Origin: Bacteroidales bacterium
GTDB taxonomy: Bacteria; Bacteroidota; Bacteroidia; Bacteroidales; ML635J-15
Direction: 5' to 3'
DNA length: 27,749 nucleotides
Assembly: GCA_028701945.1 (NCBI GenBank)
Contig: JAQVPT010000009.1
Coordinates: 1 to 27,749, forward strand
The translations under genes and the position numbers were made by a program. Below, one piece after another: positions 1 to 8,843 of this stretch (position 1 is its first letter; each line of letters opens with the position of its first letter). The notes under the pieces were generated by a model. That model searched no databases. It worked only from the letters and a program-made list of their open reading frames with translations, and was not told the DNA's origin.

Positions 1-340
1 CATATAAGTCTCCGTCATTATTAATAAATACTGGCACTTTAAATTTTGCTTCGAGCATTGGACCAAGAGCCACACCGCCTCTAAAACCTGTTAAATTAAA
101 TAAGTCGCCAATAATCCCTTTACTAAACTCGGCCGGACCAGGAAAAGCAAAACTTATAGCATCAATGGCTTGATCATTCGATTTTTGAAGTGACCTAAAT
201 CCCTCAACAATACCGCTAAGACATAATTCGAGATTGTCTCCGTTAGAAGGTAAAATTATTTTTTCTCCAACAAATTCACCATCTTTTATGGCAGAGAAAA
301 CAAAGTTTGTTCCACCTGCGTCTAATGTTAGTATTAGCAT
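1..340 (-). CDS. ROK-family sugar kinase, N-terminal part (cut by window edge)
   Basis: This is the first 113 or so residues of a ROK-family (repressor/ORF/kinase) protein, probably a cytoplasmic glucokinase or amino-sugar kinase that phosphorylates a hexose with ATP. The translation opens MLILTLDAGGTNFVFSA, the phosphate-binding D-x-GGT motif of the ASKHA fold. A PGP segment follows (FAFPGPAEF), and near the edge comes VFINNDGDLY, where the aspartate of NND(G) is the likely catalytic base. The ATG at 338-340 fits the usual ROK start, a few residues before DxGGT. The C-terminal half, including the zinc and second phosphate motifs, lies outside the window, so the substrate cannot be called. 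No clear promoter lies close upstream; a TATATTTG on the minus strand at 591-598 could serve with a long leader. Confidence 0.85.
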   Translation of the reverse strand, partial: MLILTLDAGGTNFVFSAIKDGEFVGEKIILPSNGDNLELCLSGIVEGFRSLQKSNDQAIDAISFAFPGPAEFSKGIIGDLFNLTGFRGGVALGPMLEAKFKVPVFINNDGDLY

Positions 341-675
341 AATTTTGTTTTTAAGTTTCTATCACGAATTTAATGAAAATAATCATACCAACAATAAATT
401 TAATCAATAAATTGCCAACGCTTTCTTCCCCACCGCCCCATAATGTAAGTGCTTCCTCAAATTTTGTTGTGTGGGTTGTCTCTCTTTAGTAATATAAAGG
501 TTCAGAACTGAGAATACGGAGAATTATTAATCATTGAATTGGTATTACTCCTCGAAAGTTTCACCTTAATGTTGTAAGTTTGTTTCTGAACAAATATACC
601 ACAACGTGGCATTATGATTTTTCTGATAAATTTGTGGCTGCTCTTTTTAGTTACCTTATTGAATTTTAAATTGCA
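341..675. other. Intergenic region without a recognisable gene
   Basis: This 335-base gap separates the start of the ROK kinase from the end of the MIP18/DUF59 gene. I find no tRNA-like cloverleaf, no long hairpin and no ORF with recognisable protein features. A -7 like TATATTTG on the minus strand at 591-598 could drive the kinase with a leader of about 245 bases. There is no matching -33 element, so this is weak. A stretch around 428-460 is less A+T-rich than its surroundings (CCCCACCGCCCC), without a clear structure. Confidence 0.5.
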
Positions 676-990
676 TTATAACAGTCCTAAATCAAGTTTT
701 GCTTCATCACTCAACATATCTCTTGACCATGGTGGGTCAAAAACTATATTTATGCTTACGCCCCTTACTGATTCTACTGATTTAACTGCTACTCGCACCT
801 CTTCGATTATTTGATCGACCATAGGACAGTTTGGAGCCGTTAATGTCATGTCAATGTCCACGTCAAAGTTATTGCCTACATCAATTTTGTAAATCAATCC
901 CAAATCGTAAACATTTACGGGTATTTCGGGATCGAAAACGGTTTTTATTGCAGCTACAATATTTTGTTCAATTTCGGTAATTTTATCCAT
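676..990 (-). CDS. MIP18/DUF59-family Fe-S cluster assembly protein (SufT-like)
   Basis: A 104-residue single-domain member of the MIP18 (DUF59) family, which includes SufT and PaaD and helps mature or transfer Fe-S clusters in the cytoplasm. Family hallmarks are all present: DPEIPVNVYDLGLIY at residues 20-34, MTLTAPNCPM with the conserved cysteine at 55, and the C-terminal block FDPPWSRDMLSDEAKLDLGL. Its length matches the stand-alone bacterial form. It starts at an ATG 4 bases after the sufE stop codon, so the two are almost certainly co-transcribed and probably translationally coupled. Pairing with SufE supports a role in the SUF pathway, not phenylacetate degradation (PaaD). The exact step is an inference from the family. 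Confidence 0.9.
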   Translation of the reverse strand: MDKITEIEQNIVAAIKTVFDPEIPVNVYDLGLIYKIDVGNNFDVDIDMTLTAPNCPMVDQIIEEVRVAVKSVESVRGVSINIVFDPPWSRDMLSDEAKLDLGLL

Positions 991-994
991 AATG

Positions 995-1417
995 CTATTT
1001 ATTTAAACTTTTGAATGCCATTGCATATAACTTTAGTTGTTTAATCATCGACATTAGACCATTGCTACGGGTAGGTGAAAGGTGCGAAGTGAGTCCTATT
1101 TTCTCAATAAAATATAAGTCAGTGTTTAAAATCTCGTCAGGAGTTTGACCAGAAAGAATTCTGATAAGCAATGATGCGATTCCTTTTGTGATAATAGCAT
1201 CGCTGTCAGCCTCAAAAGTAATTATGCCATCTTTATAATTTGCGTTGAACCACACTTTTGATTGGCAACCATCAATTAGGTTTTGTTCTGTTCGTGCGTC
1301 TTCATTGAACTTGGTAAGCTCGTTTCCAAGTTCAATAATGTACGCATACTTATCCATCCAATCATCAAAAATTGCAAATTCCTGAATTATTTCATCCTGA
1401 ATTTCGTTTATTGTCAT
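995..1417 (-). CDS. sufE: SufE-family cysteine desulfuration protein
   Basis: A 140-residue SufE protein, the sulfur acceptor that takes persulfide from the cysteine desulfurase SufS and passes it to the SufBCD scaffold. The active-site loop is DGCQSKVWF with the cysteine at residue 51, the same position as in E. coli SufE. The later signature SDAIITKGIASLLIRILSG and the tail LTSHLSPTRSNGLMSMIKQ also match the family. The ATG at 1415-1417 gives a normal N-terminus. The MIP18/DUF59 gene follows after 4 bases. A terminator-like hairpin at 1446-1467 separates this pair from trxA upstream, so it probably has its own promoter, which I could not identify. The SufBCDS genes are not in the window. 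Confidence 0.95.
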   Translation of the reverse strand: MTINEIQDEIIQEFAIFDDWMDKYAYIIELGNELTKFNEDARTEQNLIDGCQSKVWFNANYKDGIITFEADSDAIITKGIASLLIRILSGQTPDEILNTDLYFIEKIGLTSHLSPTRSNGLMSMIKQLKLYAMAFKSLNK

Positions 1418-1445
1418 AATCTTAATTAATAAGAATAATATTAAA

Positions 1446-1467
1446 CTGCTACTCTAATGAGTAGCAG
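1446..1467 (-). terminator. Hairpin terminator downstream of trxA
   Basis: A perfect 9-bp stem (CTGCTACTC / GAGTAGCAG) with a 4-base loop lies 28 bases past the trxA stop codon. On the minus strand it is followed by TTTAATATTATT, a short and imperfect T-rich tract. It is well placed to end the dnaE-trxA transcript before sufE. Termination strength is uncertain because the T run is interrupted. Confidence 0.7.
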
Positions 1468-1495
1468 CGATGTATGAAAGTTAAGAATGGTGAGT

Positions 1496-1813
1496 TTATA
1501 ATAAACTATCTAATTTAGCAGTTAGAGTCGATTTTGGTACTGCACCAACAACTTTATCAGCAACTTCACCGTTTTTAATAAACAAAACTGTTGGAATATT
1601 TCTAATTCCATATTTCATTGCTATTTCGTTGTTGCTGTCAACGTCAACTTTACCAATAATTGCTTTGTCTCCATATTCGGTGTGCATTTCTTCGATAAAC
1701 GGTGCAAGCATTCTGCAAGGTCCACACCATACTGCCCAAAAGTCAAGCACAACAGGTTTGCCTGAATTTATAACTAATTCTTCAAAGTTTGACTCATTAA
1801 TTTCTACTGCCAT
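1496..1813 (-). CDS. trxA: Thioredoxin
   Basis: A 105-residue classical thioredoxin that reduces disulfides in cytoplasmic proteins using electrons from thioredoxin reductase. The redox site is WCGPC with cysteines 30 and 33. The buried aspartate is in VVLDFWA (residue 24), and the cis-proline motif NIPTVLFI and the glycine of VGAVPK follow as in E. coli Trx. There is no signal peptide. It begins 35 bases after the dnaE stop with no visible promoter between, so it is probably read from the dnaE transcript. From memory, Porphyromonas gingivalis has the same dnaE-trx neighbourhood. Confidence 0.96.
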   Translation of the reverse strand: MAVEINESNFEELVINSGKPVVLDFWAVWCGPCRMLAPFIEEMHTEYGDKAIIGKVDVDSNNEIAMKYGIRNIPTVLFIKNGEVADKVVGAVPKSTLTAKLDSLL

Positions 1814-1848
1814 AATTCTATTTTTAAAATTTTTACTAATATAAATAT

Positions 1849-4800
1849 TTAATTTAAACTAACCTTAAGATTAAAAGGATTGTTTTCTAAAAAATCGATA
1901 ATGTCATCCGAAAGGCTTACTCTTTCTGTACGTGAAAACAGATTAATTGCAGTTTTGTTTTCCTCGCTATACAATTGAAAATTAATATTTATTTTTCCTT
2001 TGTTTTTCTTTACAAGATTGGTAATGTCTCCAATAAATTCGTTTGTTACGTTTTCTACTGGTACAGTTATAGTGATTTTAGTAAAATGGTTTTCTTTAAC
2101 ATCTGAGAGCATCATTACTTTTGTAACATTAAAGTATTTTTGTGTTTTGTCTTTATATCCTTCTTGGTACTTTGCAACTAATAGGATTGAGTACCCTTTT
2201 ACAAAGAAGTTTTTGTTTTCTAAATAGTCTTTTCCAAAAAGCGTAAATGTAAAAGAGCCTGTATAATCAATAATAGAAATTCTGCCAAAAGGTTTGCCGT
2301 TTTTGGTCATTTTTTCGGTAACTTCGGTAATAAAACCTACAATTTTAAATTCTCTGTCTGTTTTCTTAATTGTTTCTTCGTCAAGCTCTCGTAACTCTTT
2401 TACATTAATTGCATTTATAATGTATTTGAATGGTTCTAATGGGTGTCCGCTAACATACATGCCGATATGTTCTTTTTCGGCATTAAGGAATTTTAGCATG
2501 TCGTATTCTTTTAGCTCGGGTACAATCGGATTAGAAACTGCCATCGATTCCATTTCTCCAAATAGCGTCATTCCGGCGTTGTTTGATGATTGTACATTAT
2601 TGCCAAATCTTATTAGTGCTTCGATAAATGTTTCGGCTTCTTGTGTTGGTAAAAAATATTGTGGTCTTTGTGTTTCTTTAAAGCAATCTAAAGCACCTGC
2701 AAAAGCTAATGCTTCCATGTTTTTTTTGTTAACGGCGTTTAGATTTACTCTTGATACAAAATCAAAAATGTTTTTATATGCACCTTTTGCAACTCTTTCT
2801 GTTATTATATTTTCAACAGCATTTGATCCAACATTTTTGATTCCGCCCATTCCAAATCTTATATTGCCGTCTTTGTTCACTGTAAATCCTTTGTAGCTTT
2901 CGTTTACATCGGGGCTAAGAACTTTGATTTTCATTCGCTTGCACTCTTCCATTTGTATCGATATCTTATCCATATCTGAAAGGTTGCGGGTAAGATTTGC
3001 AGCCATAAACTCTGCTGGATAATGAGCTTTTAAATATGCAGTTTGATAAGCCACATAAGCGTAACAAACGGAATGCGATTTATTAAATGCGTATTTTGCA
3101 AAAGCAGACCAATCTTTCCATATTTTTTCGATAAGCTCTTTAGGTTCTTTGTTAATTTCTTTGCAGCCTTTAATAAACTCATCGTTATCCATGCAGCCAT
3201 CAGTAAATTTGACATGAAGTTCTTCCATGTCTTTGATGTTTTTCTTCCCCATTGCTTTACGCAACGAATCGGATTGCCCGCGGCTAAAATTGCCAAGAGC
3301 TCTGGACTGGAGCATCACCTGTTCTTGAAATACTGTTATCCCGTAAGTGTCTTTCAGGAATTTTTCCATCATCGGATGGTCGTAAACTGTTTCTTCTTTT
3401 CCGTGTTTACGTCTAATATAATCAGGAATATACTCCATTGGTCCTGGACGATATAGTGCGTTCATTGCCACTAAATCATTAAAATGTGTGGGTTTTAATG
3501 TTTTAAGATGATTTTTCATCGCTTCTGACTCAAATTGGAATATTGATGTAGTCGATCCTGTTTTAAAAACATTTAGTGTTTCTTCATCGTCCAACGGAAC
3601 AGATTCTATGTCTAAGTCGATGCCTTTTGATAGTTTTATATTTGCAAGACATTCTTTAATAATTGATAAAGTTCTTAGTCCCAAGAAGTCCATTTTTAAC
3701 AATCCGATATCTTCAACATATTTTCCTTCATATTGTGTTGCAGCAAGACCGCCTTCTTCCTTTGTACGCATTAGGGGGATGTTTTCATCTAAAGCATCGC
3801 GCCCAATCAGCATCCCGCAAGCATGGACTCCAGTTTGTCTTACAGAGCCTTCCAGAGTACAGGCAATATCAAAAGTTTTCAGCATTAACAGATCATTGCT
3901 TTTTTCAGCAGCTAACATTCCTTCAGCTATTAGTTTGCGAGTTTCGAGTTTGAGTGCTAAACTTTCGTCATCTTCACTATTTGCTTTTTTGAGCTTTCTG
4001 TCAATATCAGAAATTACTTTTTCTAAAGTTTCGTGTTTTTCTCTTTCTGCGGTAATTATTTTATACGCATTACTAAGTGAACCGTTATTTGGAAGTTTTT
4101 TTGTGAATTCGTTAATTTGGTTAAGAGGTACTCTTAATATTCTTGCAACATCCCGTAAAGCTCCTTTTGCTTTCATAGTGCCGATTGTACAAATATGAGC
4201 AACTTTATTTTTCCCATATTTGTTTGCAACATAATCAACTACCAATGAGCGGCCATCATCATCAAAGTCAATATCCACGTCAGGCATTGATATTCGGTCT
4301 GGATTTAAAAACCTCTCGAACAGTAGATTGAAAGCAATAGGATCGACATCTGTAATCTTTGTGCAGTAAGCCACAGCCGAACCAGCAGCAGAGCCTCTCC
4401 CTTTGCCGACTAAAACTTTCAATCTTCGAGCTTCTGCAATAAAATCTTGTACAATAAGGAAATATCCGGGGAACCCCATCTTTTTTATTGTGTCTAATTC
4501 AAATTCCAACCTTTCACGAATTTCTTCAGAATAGTTTTCTCCGTAACGTTCAATTGCACCAATCTTAACTAAATGGGTAAGATAATCAGATTCAAATTTA
4601 ATTTTTATTACCGTATTGTATCCTCCGTGGTCATTGAATATTTTTTCGCCAAATTCTTTAATTAAGGTTTCTTTATCAAATTTTTCACGCCATATTTCTA
4701 ATGTGCCGAAATCACTTGGGATCGGAAATTCTGGCATAATAGGGGCTTTGTCGAGTTTGAAAACTTCAACTTTATTGGCAATCTCCATTGTGTTGGAGAG

Positions 4801-5607
4801 TGTTTCTGGATAATCGCCAAATAATTGCTCCATTTCTTCAGGAGTTTTTAACCATTCGCTTTGAGTGTATCTTAAACGATCAGGATCGTTGATATCGGCG
4901 TTTGTTGTTAGGCAAATTAGTACGTCGTGAGCCTCTGCGTCTTCTTTATTGACAAAGTGTGAGTCATTTGTTGCAATAACTTTAATATCTAGCTTTTCCC
5001 CAAGTTCAAGTATTTTTTCGTTAACTATTAACTGTATATCCGAGACGTTTAGCTTTAATCTTTGGTTTTCGGTTGGGTGATGCATTACTTCAAGGTAGAA
5101 ATCTTCTTTAAAGATACTTTTGTACCATAAAATAGTTTTTTCGGCTTCCTCTATATCCCCATTTGCAATATGTCTTGCTATTTCGCCTCCAAGACAAGCG
5201 GAACTAACAATAAGCCCTTCGTGATATTGTTCAAGCATTTCCTTGTCAATACGAGGACGCATATAAAAACCTTCAAGATTTGCTTTCGAAATCATTTTCA
5301 TAAGGTTTTCGTAACCAGTATAGTTTTTGGCAAGAATGATTAGATGGTTTCCCGACTTATCGCTAGGTTGACTCCGATCGTGAATGCTTCGTCTTGCTAT
5401 ATATGCTTCACAGCCTAAAATAGGTTTAATGTTTGCCTTTAAGCATGCCTGATGAAACTCTTTTATTCCCAACATTGTGCCATGATCAGTAAGTGCTAAG
5501 GCGTTCATTCCTGAAGACTTTACTTTGTTTATCAGTGCTGATATTGAGGCTGCTCCGTCAAGTATGGAGTATTGAGAGTGTACATGTAGATGTGTAAATT
5601 CAGGCAT
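1849..5607 (-). CDS. dnaE: DNA polymerase III alpha subunit (DnaE)
   Basis: A 1252-residue C-family replicative polymerase catalytic subunit that extends DNA at the fork with the beta clamp. In order: an N-terminal PHP domain (HLHVHSQYS at residues 6-14, LTDHGTM near 40), the palm with PDVDIDF where D443 and D445 match the first two catalytic aspartates of E. coli DnaE, and KMDFLGL with the third, D640. Fingers motifs follow (YRPGPMEYIPDYIRRKHG, FQEQVM, KKNIKDMEELHVKF). Near the C-terminus are a tandem helix-hairpin-helix region and an OB fold (KIVGFITEVTEKMTKNGKPFG). No exonuclease domain is inserted, so this is the DnaE type, not PolC. Length is within the usual range. The 250-base upstream region contains only a weak promoter candidate; trxA follows. 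Confidence 0.97.
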   Translation of the reverse strand: MPEFTHLHVHSQYSILDGAASISALINKVKSSGMNALALTDHGTMLGIKEFHQACLKANIKPILGCEAYIARRSIHDRSQPSDKSGNHLIILAKNYTGYENLMKMISKANLEGFYMRPRIDKEMLEQYHEGLIVSSACLGGEIARHIANGDIEEAEKTILWYKSIFKEDFYLEVMHHPTENQRLKLNVSDIQLIVNEKILELGEKLDIKVIATNDSHFVNKEDAEAHDVLICLTTNADINDPDRLRYTQSEWLKTPEEMEQLFGDYPETLSNTMEIANKVEVFKLDKAPIMPEFPIPSDFGTLEIWREKFDKETLIKEFGEKIFNDHGGYNTVIKIKFESDYLTHLVKIGAIERYGENYSEEIRERLEFELDTIKKMGFPGYFLIVQDFIAEARRLKVLVGKGRGSAAGSAVAYCTKITDVDPIAFNLLFERFLNPDRISMPDVDIDFDDDGRSLVVDYVANKYGKNKVAHICTIGTMKAKGALRDVARILRVPLNQINEFTKKLPNNGSLSNAYKIITAEREKHETLEKVISDIDRKLKKANSEDDESLALKLETRKLIAEGMLAAEKSNDLLMLKTFDIACTLEGSVRQTGVHACGMLIGRDALDENIPLMRTKEEGGLAATQYEGKYVEDIGLLKMDFLGLRTLSIIKECLANIKLSKGIDLDIESVPLDDEETLNVFKTGSTTSIFQFESEAMKNHLKTLKPTHFNDLVAMNALYRPGPMEYIPDYIRRKHGKEETVYDHPMMEKFLKDTYGITVFQEQVMLQSRALGNFSRGQSDSLRKAMGKKNIKDMEELHVKFTDGCMDNDEFIKGCKEINKEPKELIEKIWKDWSAFAKYAFNKSHSVCYAYVAYQTAYLKAHYPAEFMAANLTRNLSDMDKISIQMEECKRMKIKVLSPDVNESYKGFTVNKDGNIRFGMGGIKNVGSNAVENIITERVAKGAYKNIFDFVSRVNLNAVNKKNMEALAFAGALDCFKETQRPQYFLPTQEAETFIEALIRFGNNVQSSNNAGMTLFGEMESMAVSNPIVPELKEYDMLKFLNAEKEHIGMYVSGHPLEPFKYIINAINVKELRELDEETIKKTDREFKIVGFITEVTEKMTKNGKPFGRISIIDYTGSFTFTLFGKDYLENKNFFVKGYSILLVAKYQEGYKDKTQKYFNVTKVMMLSDVKENHFTKITITVPVENVTNEFIGDITNLVKKNKGKININFQLYSEENKTAINLFSRTERVSLSDDIIDFLENNPFNLKVSLN

Positions 5608-5822
5608 CGTAAATATTGTTTAAAAATGAACTATAAAAATAACTCATTATCTCCAATTTTTTTATTAAAAGTCGTTTAAGTTATCTACAAAATAATTAAC
5701 AAGTTTTAAATTTTTGTTAAAAGTCTTGAAGTCAATGAAGTGTGAAATGTTTTATCAATGGAATGTTTTTTGAGTTTGGCTTTGTTTTCTAAGCTTGTGT
5801 TCTTAGAGATTAAATTTTACCG

Positions 5823-5830
5823 CAAAGTTA
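5823..5830 (-). promoter_or_regulatory. Possible -7 box for dnaE with a long leader
   Basis: TAACTTTG on the minus strand fits the Bacteroidota -7 consensus TAnnTTTG. A possible -33 TTG is present at 5846-5848, but the spacing of about 15 bases is short. It would give dnaE a leader of roughly 200 bases. That leader (5608-5815) has no gene, only a small inverted repeat (TCTAAG at 5788-5793, CTTAGA at 5802-5807). Confidence 0.35.
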
Positions 5831-5859
5831 GCTAATAGTTATTTGCAAGTTTTTAAATT

Positions 5860-6786
5860 TCAGTCAAACAATGTTTTTTGTGATTCGTCATCTTCTTTAC
5901 CAGCAGTATTGTTTAGTTTCCCAAAAATATCAACAGCTTTGCCTCCTTTTGAGATGAGAATATTATTAGCGTTTTTTTCTTTTGGATTTGATTCCCTTAC
6001 GTAAATTGTTTTTCCTTTTCGCAAATTATCCATTACTTTTGACCATGTTCCGTCTTCTTCATTTGAATCAGCAACATAAATTTCGGAAGCAAGTCCATAA
6101 ATGATTGCATTACTTTGCATAGCAAGTTGTGCACTCCAAGTCGATTTTGGATAAAATGTACTTATAACTAAAACATCGCCACTAATTATTTGCTTATAAT
6201 GTTTTTTAAATCCCGTTTGAAATGTTGCTATCCCTTGTGGTAAAACAATTATACTTTGCTCTTTGTATTTGAGCACTGAGTCAAGGACTTGTTTGTCAAT
6301 TCGATTTGCAACACCACTAACCACAATTTTATGATTTGCCGAGGCGTTTTTTACGACATTATCAGCGAATTGCAATGAATTATTATTTACTTTTTGTGAA
6401 CCAAGAATTGCAATCGATTTTTCTTTCATTATCTGAAGATTGCCTTTTGTGTAAATGACCGGAGGAGCATAAGTTCTTCCCAAGTTCTTTTTTAATGTTG
6501 GCGAATAATCTGATGAAGTAATAGGGAGAATATTGTAGCCTTGTTCTAAAAGGTCTTCGACCATAAAAGCGTAATTTGGTAATTCTTTTTTTGCATCAAT
6601 AAAAAGTTCAAGCTCTGTTTTGTTTAGCTCAAAATCCTTTTCCCAGATAGAAGTATCTAGTTGAAAAAAGTCAATTATGGTTTTATTTCGTTCAAAGAGG
6701 CGAACAATAATTTCGTTTTTTGTCTTTATTTTAATGTTTGGAACATGAGCCAAAGCCAGCCAATATGCTAATTCTTCATTCATCAT
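5860..6786 (-). CDS. Divergent DprA/Smf-like protein
   Basis: A 308-residue protein with a DprA-like Rossmann (SLOG-type) domain. Classical DprA binds single-stranded DNA and loads RecA during natural transformation. Residues 1-60 are helical, like the N-terminal SAM-type part of DprA; the segment YNILPITSSDYSPTLKKN and the PPVIYTKGN stretch match the lead-in to the DprA fold. Then comes SIAILGSQKV (residues 124-133; usual form VAIVGSR) and VVSGVANRID (155-164; usual form SGxArGID). The core is degenerate. GID-xx-AH has become RIDKQVLDS, the RNR motif is QSNAIIYGLA, and the usual SGSL-T block is EEDGTWSKVM. There is no C-terminal winged helix. The gene begins at ATGATG 7 bases after the RecQ-fusion stop, so it belongs to that operon. 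It is more likely a specialised paralogue than the housekeeping DprA, though I cannot see whether another copy exists. Confidence 0.75.
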   Translation of the reverse strand: MMNEELAYWLALAHVPNIKIKTKNEIIVRLFERNKTIIDFFQLDTSIWEKDFELNKTELELFIDAKKELPNYAFMVEDLLEQGYNILPITSSDYSPTLKKNLGRTYAPPVIYTKGNLQIMKEKSIAILGSQKVNNNSLQFADNVVKNASANHKIVVSGVANRIDKQVLDSVLKYKEQSIIVLPQGIATFQTGFKKHYKQIISGDVLVISTFYPKSTWSAQLAMQSNAIIYGLASEIYVADSNEEDGTWSKVMDNLRKGKTIYVRESNPKEKNANNILISKGGKAVDIFGKLNNTAGKEDDESQKTLFD

Positions 6787-6793
6787 AAATTAA

Positions 6794-8830
6794 TTAAATA
6801 TCTCCACCGACTGTTCTTGCAATAACTAAAGGTGAGATTTTTGCAACTTTAAATTTACTCAAAGCACTTCCAATTTCTATAATTGTTGCACCACTATCAA
6901 ATATATCATCAAAAAGCACAACTGATTTTCCCAATATTTCTTTTGGTTGCGAATAAGTGAATTTTTTAGCCACGTTATCTTTTTTTAAATATCCGTTTTT
7001 TAGAACTCTTTGAGGTTTGCTCACACCAGTTTTTATAAGGTTATGTGAAATTGGGATTTTTAAAACTTGAGATAGTTTTTCAGCAAAATTCTTTACTAAA
7101 TCGCCAGATTCCGTTGGTGGAACATAAATAATAAGGTCAAATTGTTCTTGTCCATATTTTTTTCGGAATGCTTTTAAAGTAAGACGAAGTAAAAAGTCTG
7201 GGAAGTCGCCTCCATCTTCATGTTTGCTCCTATACAATGCATTTTTAACGCTTGACACGCCGTAATAACTTGATGCAATTCCATCTACAAGCTTAGAATA
7301 TTTGCTTTCAACTGACAATTCTGGTAAGTAAGACTCCCTGAATTCCAAAAGTTTTTCTTTTGTTTCGTTCTTAGGGTTTATTTTTAGTTTGTCAAGTGTT
7401 GTATTATCGCAGTTTTTATATTCTGTGTGTGAATCATCTCCTAAATAATCACATAGAAATTTCATTCTTGAACTACTTATGTTTATGTACTCTAACATCG
7501 AGTCTAATTCTTTGAGTTTTAGATTTCTTAATTCATCAAAACTTGTTGAGTTAAGTTCTGGAGCGTTAAATTGATATTCATATTTTTTTGAACGACCATA
7601 AATCACTTCTCTAACGATACCTTGCTCAATTAAATCGGCTCTAATAACTTTAACTTGAGTTTGTTTTAAGTTAGTTGCTTTTATTATTTGTCGTTCTCCT
7701 AGTTGCTCTTGTTTAAGAGCTTCGATTACTTTTATGTAATTTTTAAGACTTGGACGACCACCGTCAATAAAGGATTTTGGCAGTTTGTAATCTTCTTCGA
7801 TTCCGTTTTCATCTTTCGATGAGTTGTAAAACAAGATTAGTTTTGAAGGTTTTCCATCTCTACCTGCTCTACCAATTTCTTGATAATAATGTATTGGAGA
7901 AGCAGGAATTTGTGTGTGGACAATAAATCTGATATCAGATTTGTCAATTCCCATTCCAAGTGCATTTGTTGATATTACAGCTTTCCACTCATTATTCATC
8001 AAGCCGTTTTCGATTTCTTTTCTTGAATTTGCATCGAGACCAGCATTATATTCTGTTGTTTTTGCACCTATAAACTCTAGCCATCTGGAGTAAATTTCTG
8101 TATTAGCCCTCGTTCCAGTATAAATAATTCCATTACCTTCTATTGCTGATAAGTTTTCTGCCAGCCATAATAATTTGTCATCTTCATAATTAACTTTGAT
8201 AACATATAATTCAAAATTATCTCTAATTAGTTCTCCTCTAATTGTTTGAATGTCATCAGAAATTTGCTTTTCAATATCTTCTTGTACGCGTTTTGTTGCC
8301 GTAGCTGTTGTTGCTAATACAGGTAAGTCTTGTGGTAAAAGTTTTACTAAGTTTATTATCCTACGAAATGCAGGTCTAAAATCGTGTCCCCAAACAGAAA
8401 TTGTATGAGCTTCATCAATCACAATCATTGATAAATTCATCATTCTTGTTGCTTTAATCCATTCTTGATTTTCTTGTCTTTCGGGAGCGATATACAGGAT
8501 TTTTAATTTCCCATCTATTGCATCTTGGATTGTCTGAGAGTTCTCTGCTGGAGTTTGTTCTGAATTTATATATTTTGCATTTATGCCTTTTTCATTTAGT
8601 CCTTTTACTTGGTCTCTCATTAAAGCTATTAGAGGAGAAAATATGATAGTCAGTCCATCGAATTGAGTTGCAGGAAATTGGAAACAAAGTGATTTCCCAA
8701 ATCCGGTTTTTTCAATTAGTAAAACTTTTTTCCCTTGAAATAATAAATCAATGGTATTCCATTGTTCATCGTAAAAATGGTCAAATCCAAAAATAGTTTT
8801 TAATTTTTTTTCTGCTTCTCTTCTGTTCAA
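6794..8830 (-). CDS. RecQ-type helicase fused to a ComF-like phosphoribosyltransferase
   Basis: A 678-residue superfamily 2 DNA helicase with an extra C-terminal domain. Helicase motifs: TGFGKS (Walker A lysine 46), FSPLIALMRDQV, DEAH at 139-142, ATTATAT, STNALGMGIDKSD, and QEIGRAGRDG with the arginine fingers. An unusual winged-helix-like segment follows at about 364-425, before the RecQ-Ct platform (about 435-478). That platform keeps the RecQ pattern but only two of its zinc cysteines (C460, C474). Residues 564-678 form a type I phosphoribosyltransferase, with FDLIIYVPP, a KPQRVLKNGYLKKDN stretch like ComFC, and the PRPP loop VVLFDDIFDSGAT (D641, D642, T649). No HRDC domain is seen. The only start that gives a normal RecQ N-terminus is TTG at 8828-8830, 13 bases after the UPF0158 stop. 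The DprA-like gene follows after 7 bases. Confidence 0.85.
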   Translation of the reverse strand: MNRREAEKKLKTIFGFDHFYDEQWNTIDLLFQGKKVLLIEKTGFGKSLCFQFPATQFDGLTIIFSPLIALMRDQVKGLNEKGINAKYINSEQTPAENSQTIQDAIDGKLKILYIAPERQENQEWIKATRMMNLSMIVIDEAHTISVWGHDFRPAFRRIINLVKLLPQDLPVLATTATATKRVQEDIEKQISDDIQTIRGELIRDNFELYVIKVNYEDDKLLWLAENLSAIEGNGIIYTGTRANTEIYSRWLEFIGAKTTEYNAGLDANSRKEIENGLMNNEWKAVISTNALGMGIDKSDIRFIVHTQIPASPIHYYQEIGRAGRDGKPSKLILFYNSSKDENGIEEDYKLPKSFIDGGRPSLKNYIKVIEALKQEQLGERQIIKATNLKQTQVKVIRADLIEQGIVREVIYGRSKKYEYQFNAPELNSTSFDELRNLKLKELDSMLEYINISSSRMKFLCDYLGDDSHTEYKNCDNTTLDKLKINPKNETKEKLLEFRESYLPELSVESKYSKLVDGIASSYYGVSSVKNALYRSKHEDGGDFPDFLLRLTLKAFRKKYGQEQFDLIIYVPPTESGDLVKNFAEKLSQVLKIPISHNLIKTGVSKPQRVLKNGYLKKDNVAKKFTYSQPKEILGKSVVLFDDIFDSGATIIEIGSALSKFKVAKISPLVIARTVGGDI

Positions 8831-8843
8831 GATTTCTGTTTTT

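Noticed and set aside
341..675. Possible RNA gene or riboswitch upstream of the ROK kinase
   Set aside because: No convincing stem-loop arrangement or known motif was found by eye.
614..814. Plus-strand ORF of 66 codons at the end of the DUF59 gene
   Set aside because: Most of it is antisense to the well-supported MIP18/DUF59 gene and its translation shows no family features.
2294..4198. Several long plus-strand ORFs inside dnaE, up to 200 codons
   Set aside because: They are antisense to conserved polymerase motifs. Such frames are common opposite long genes with this codon usage.
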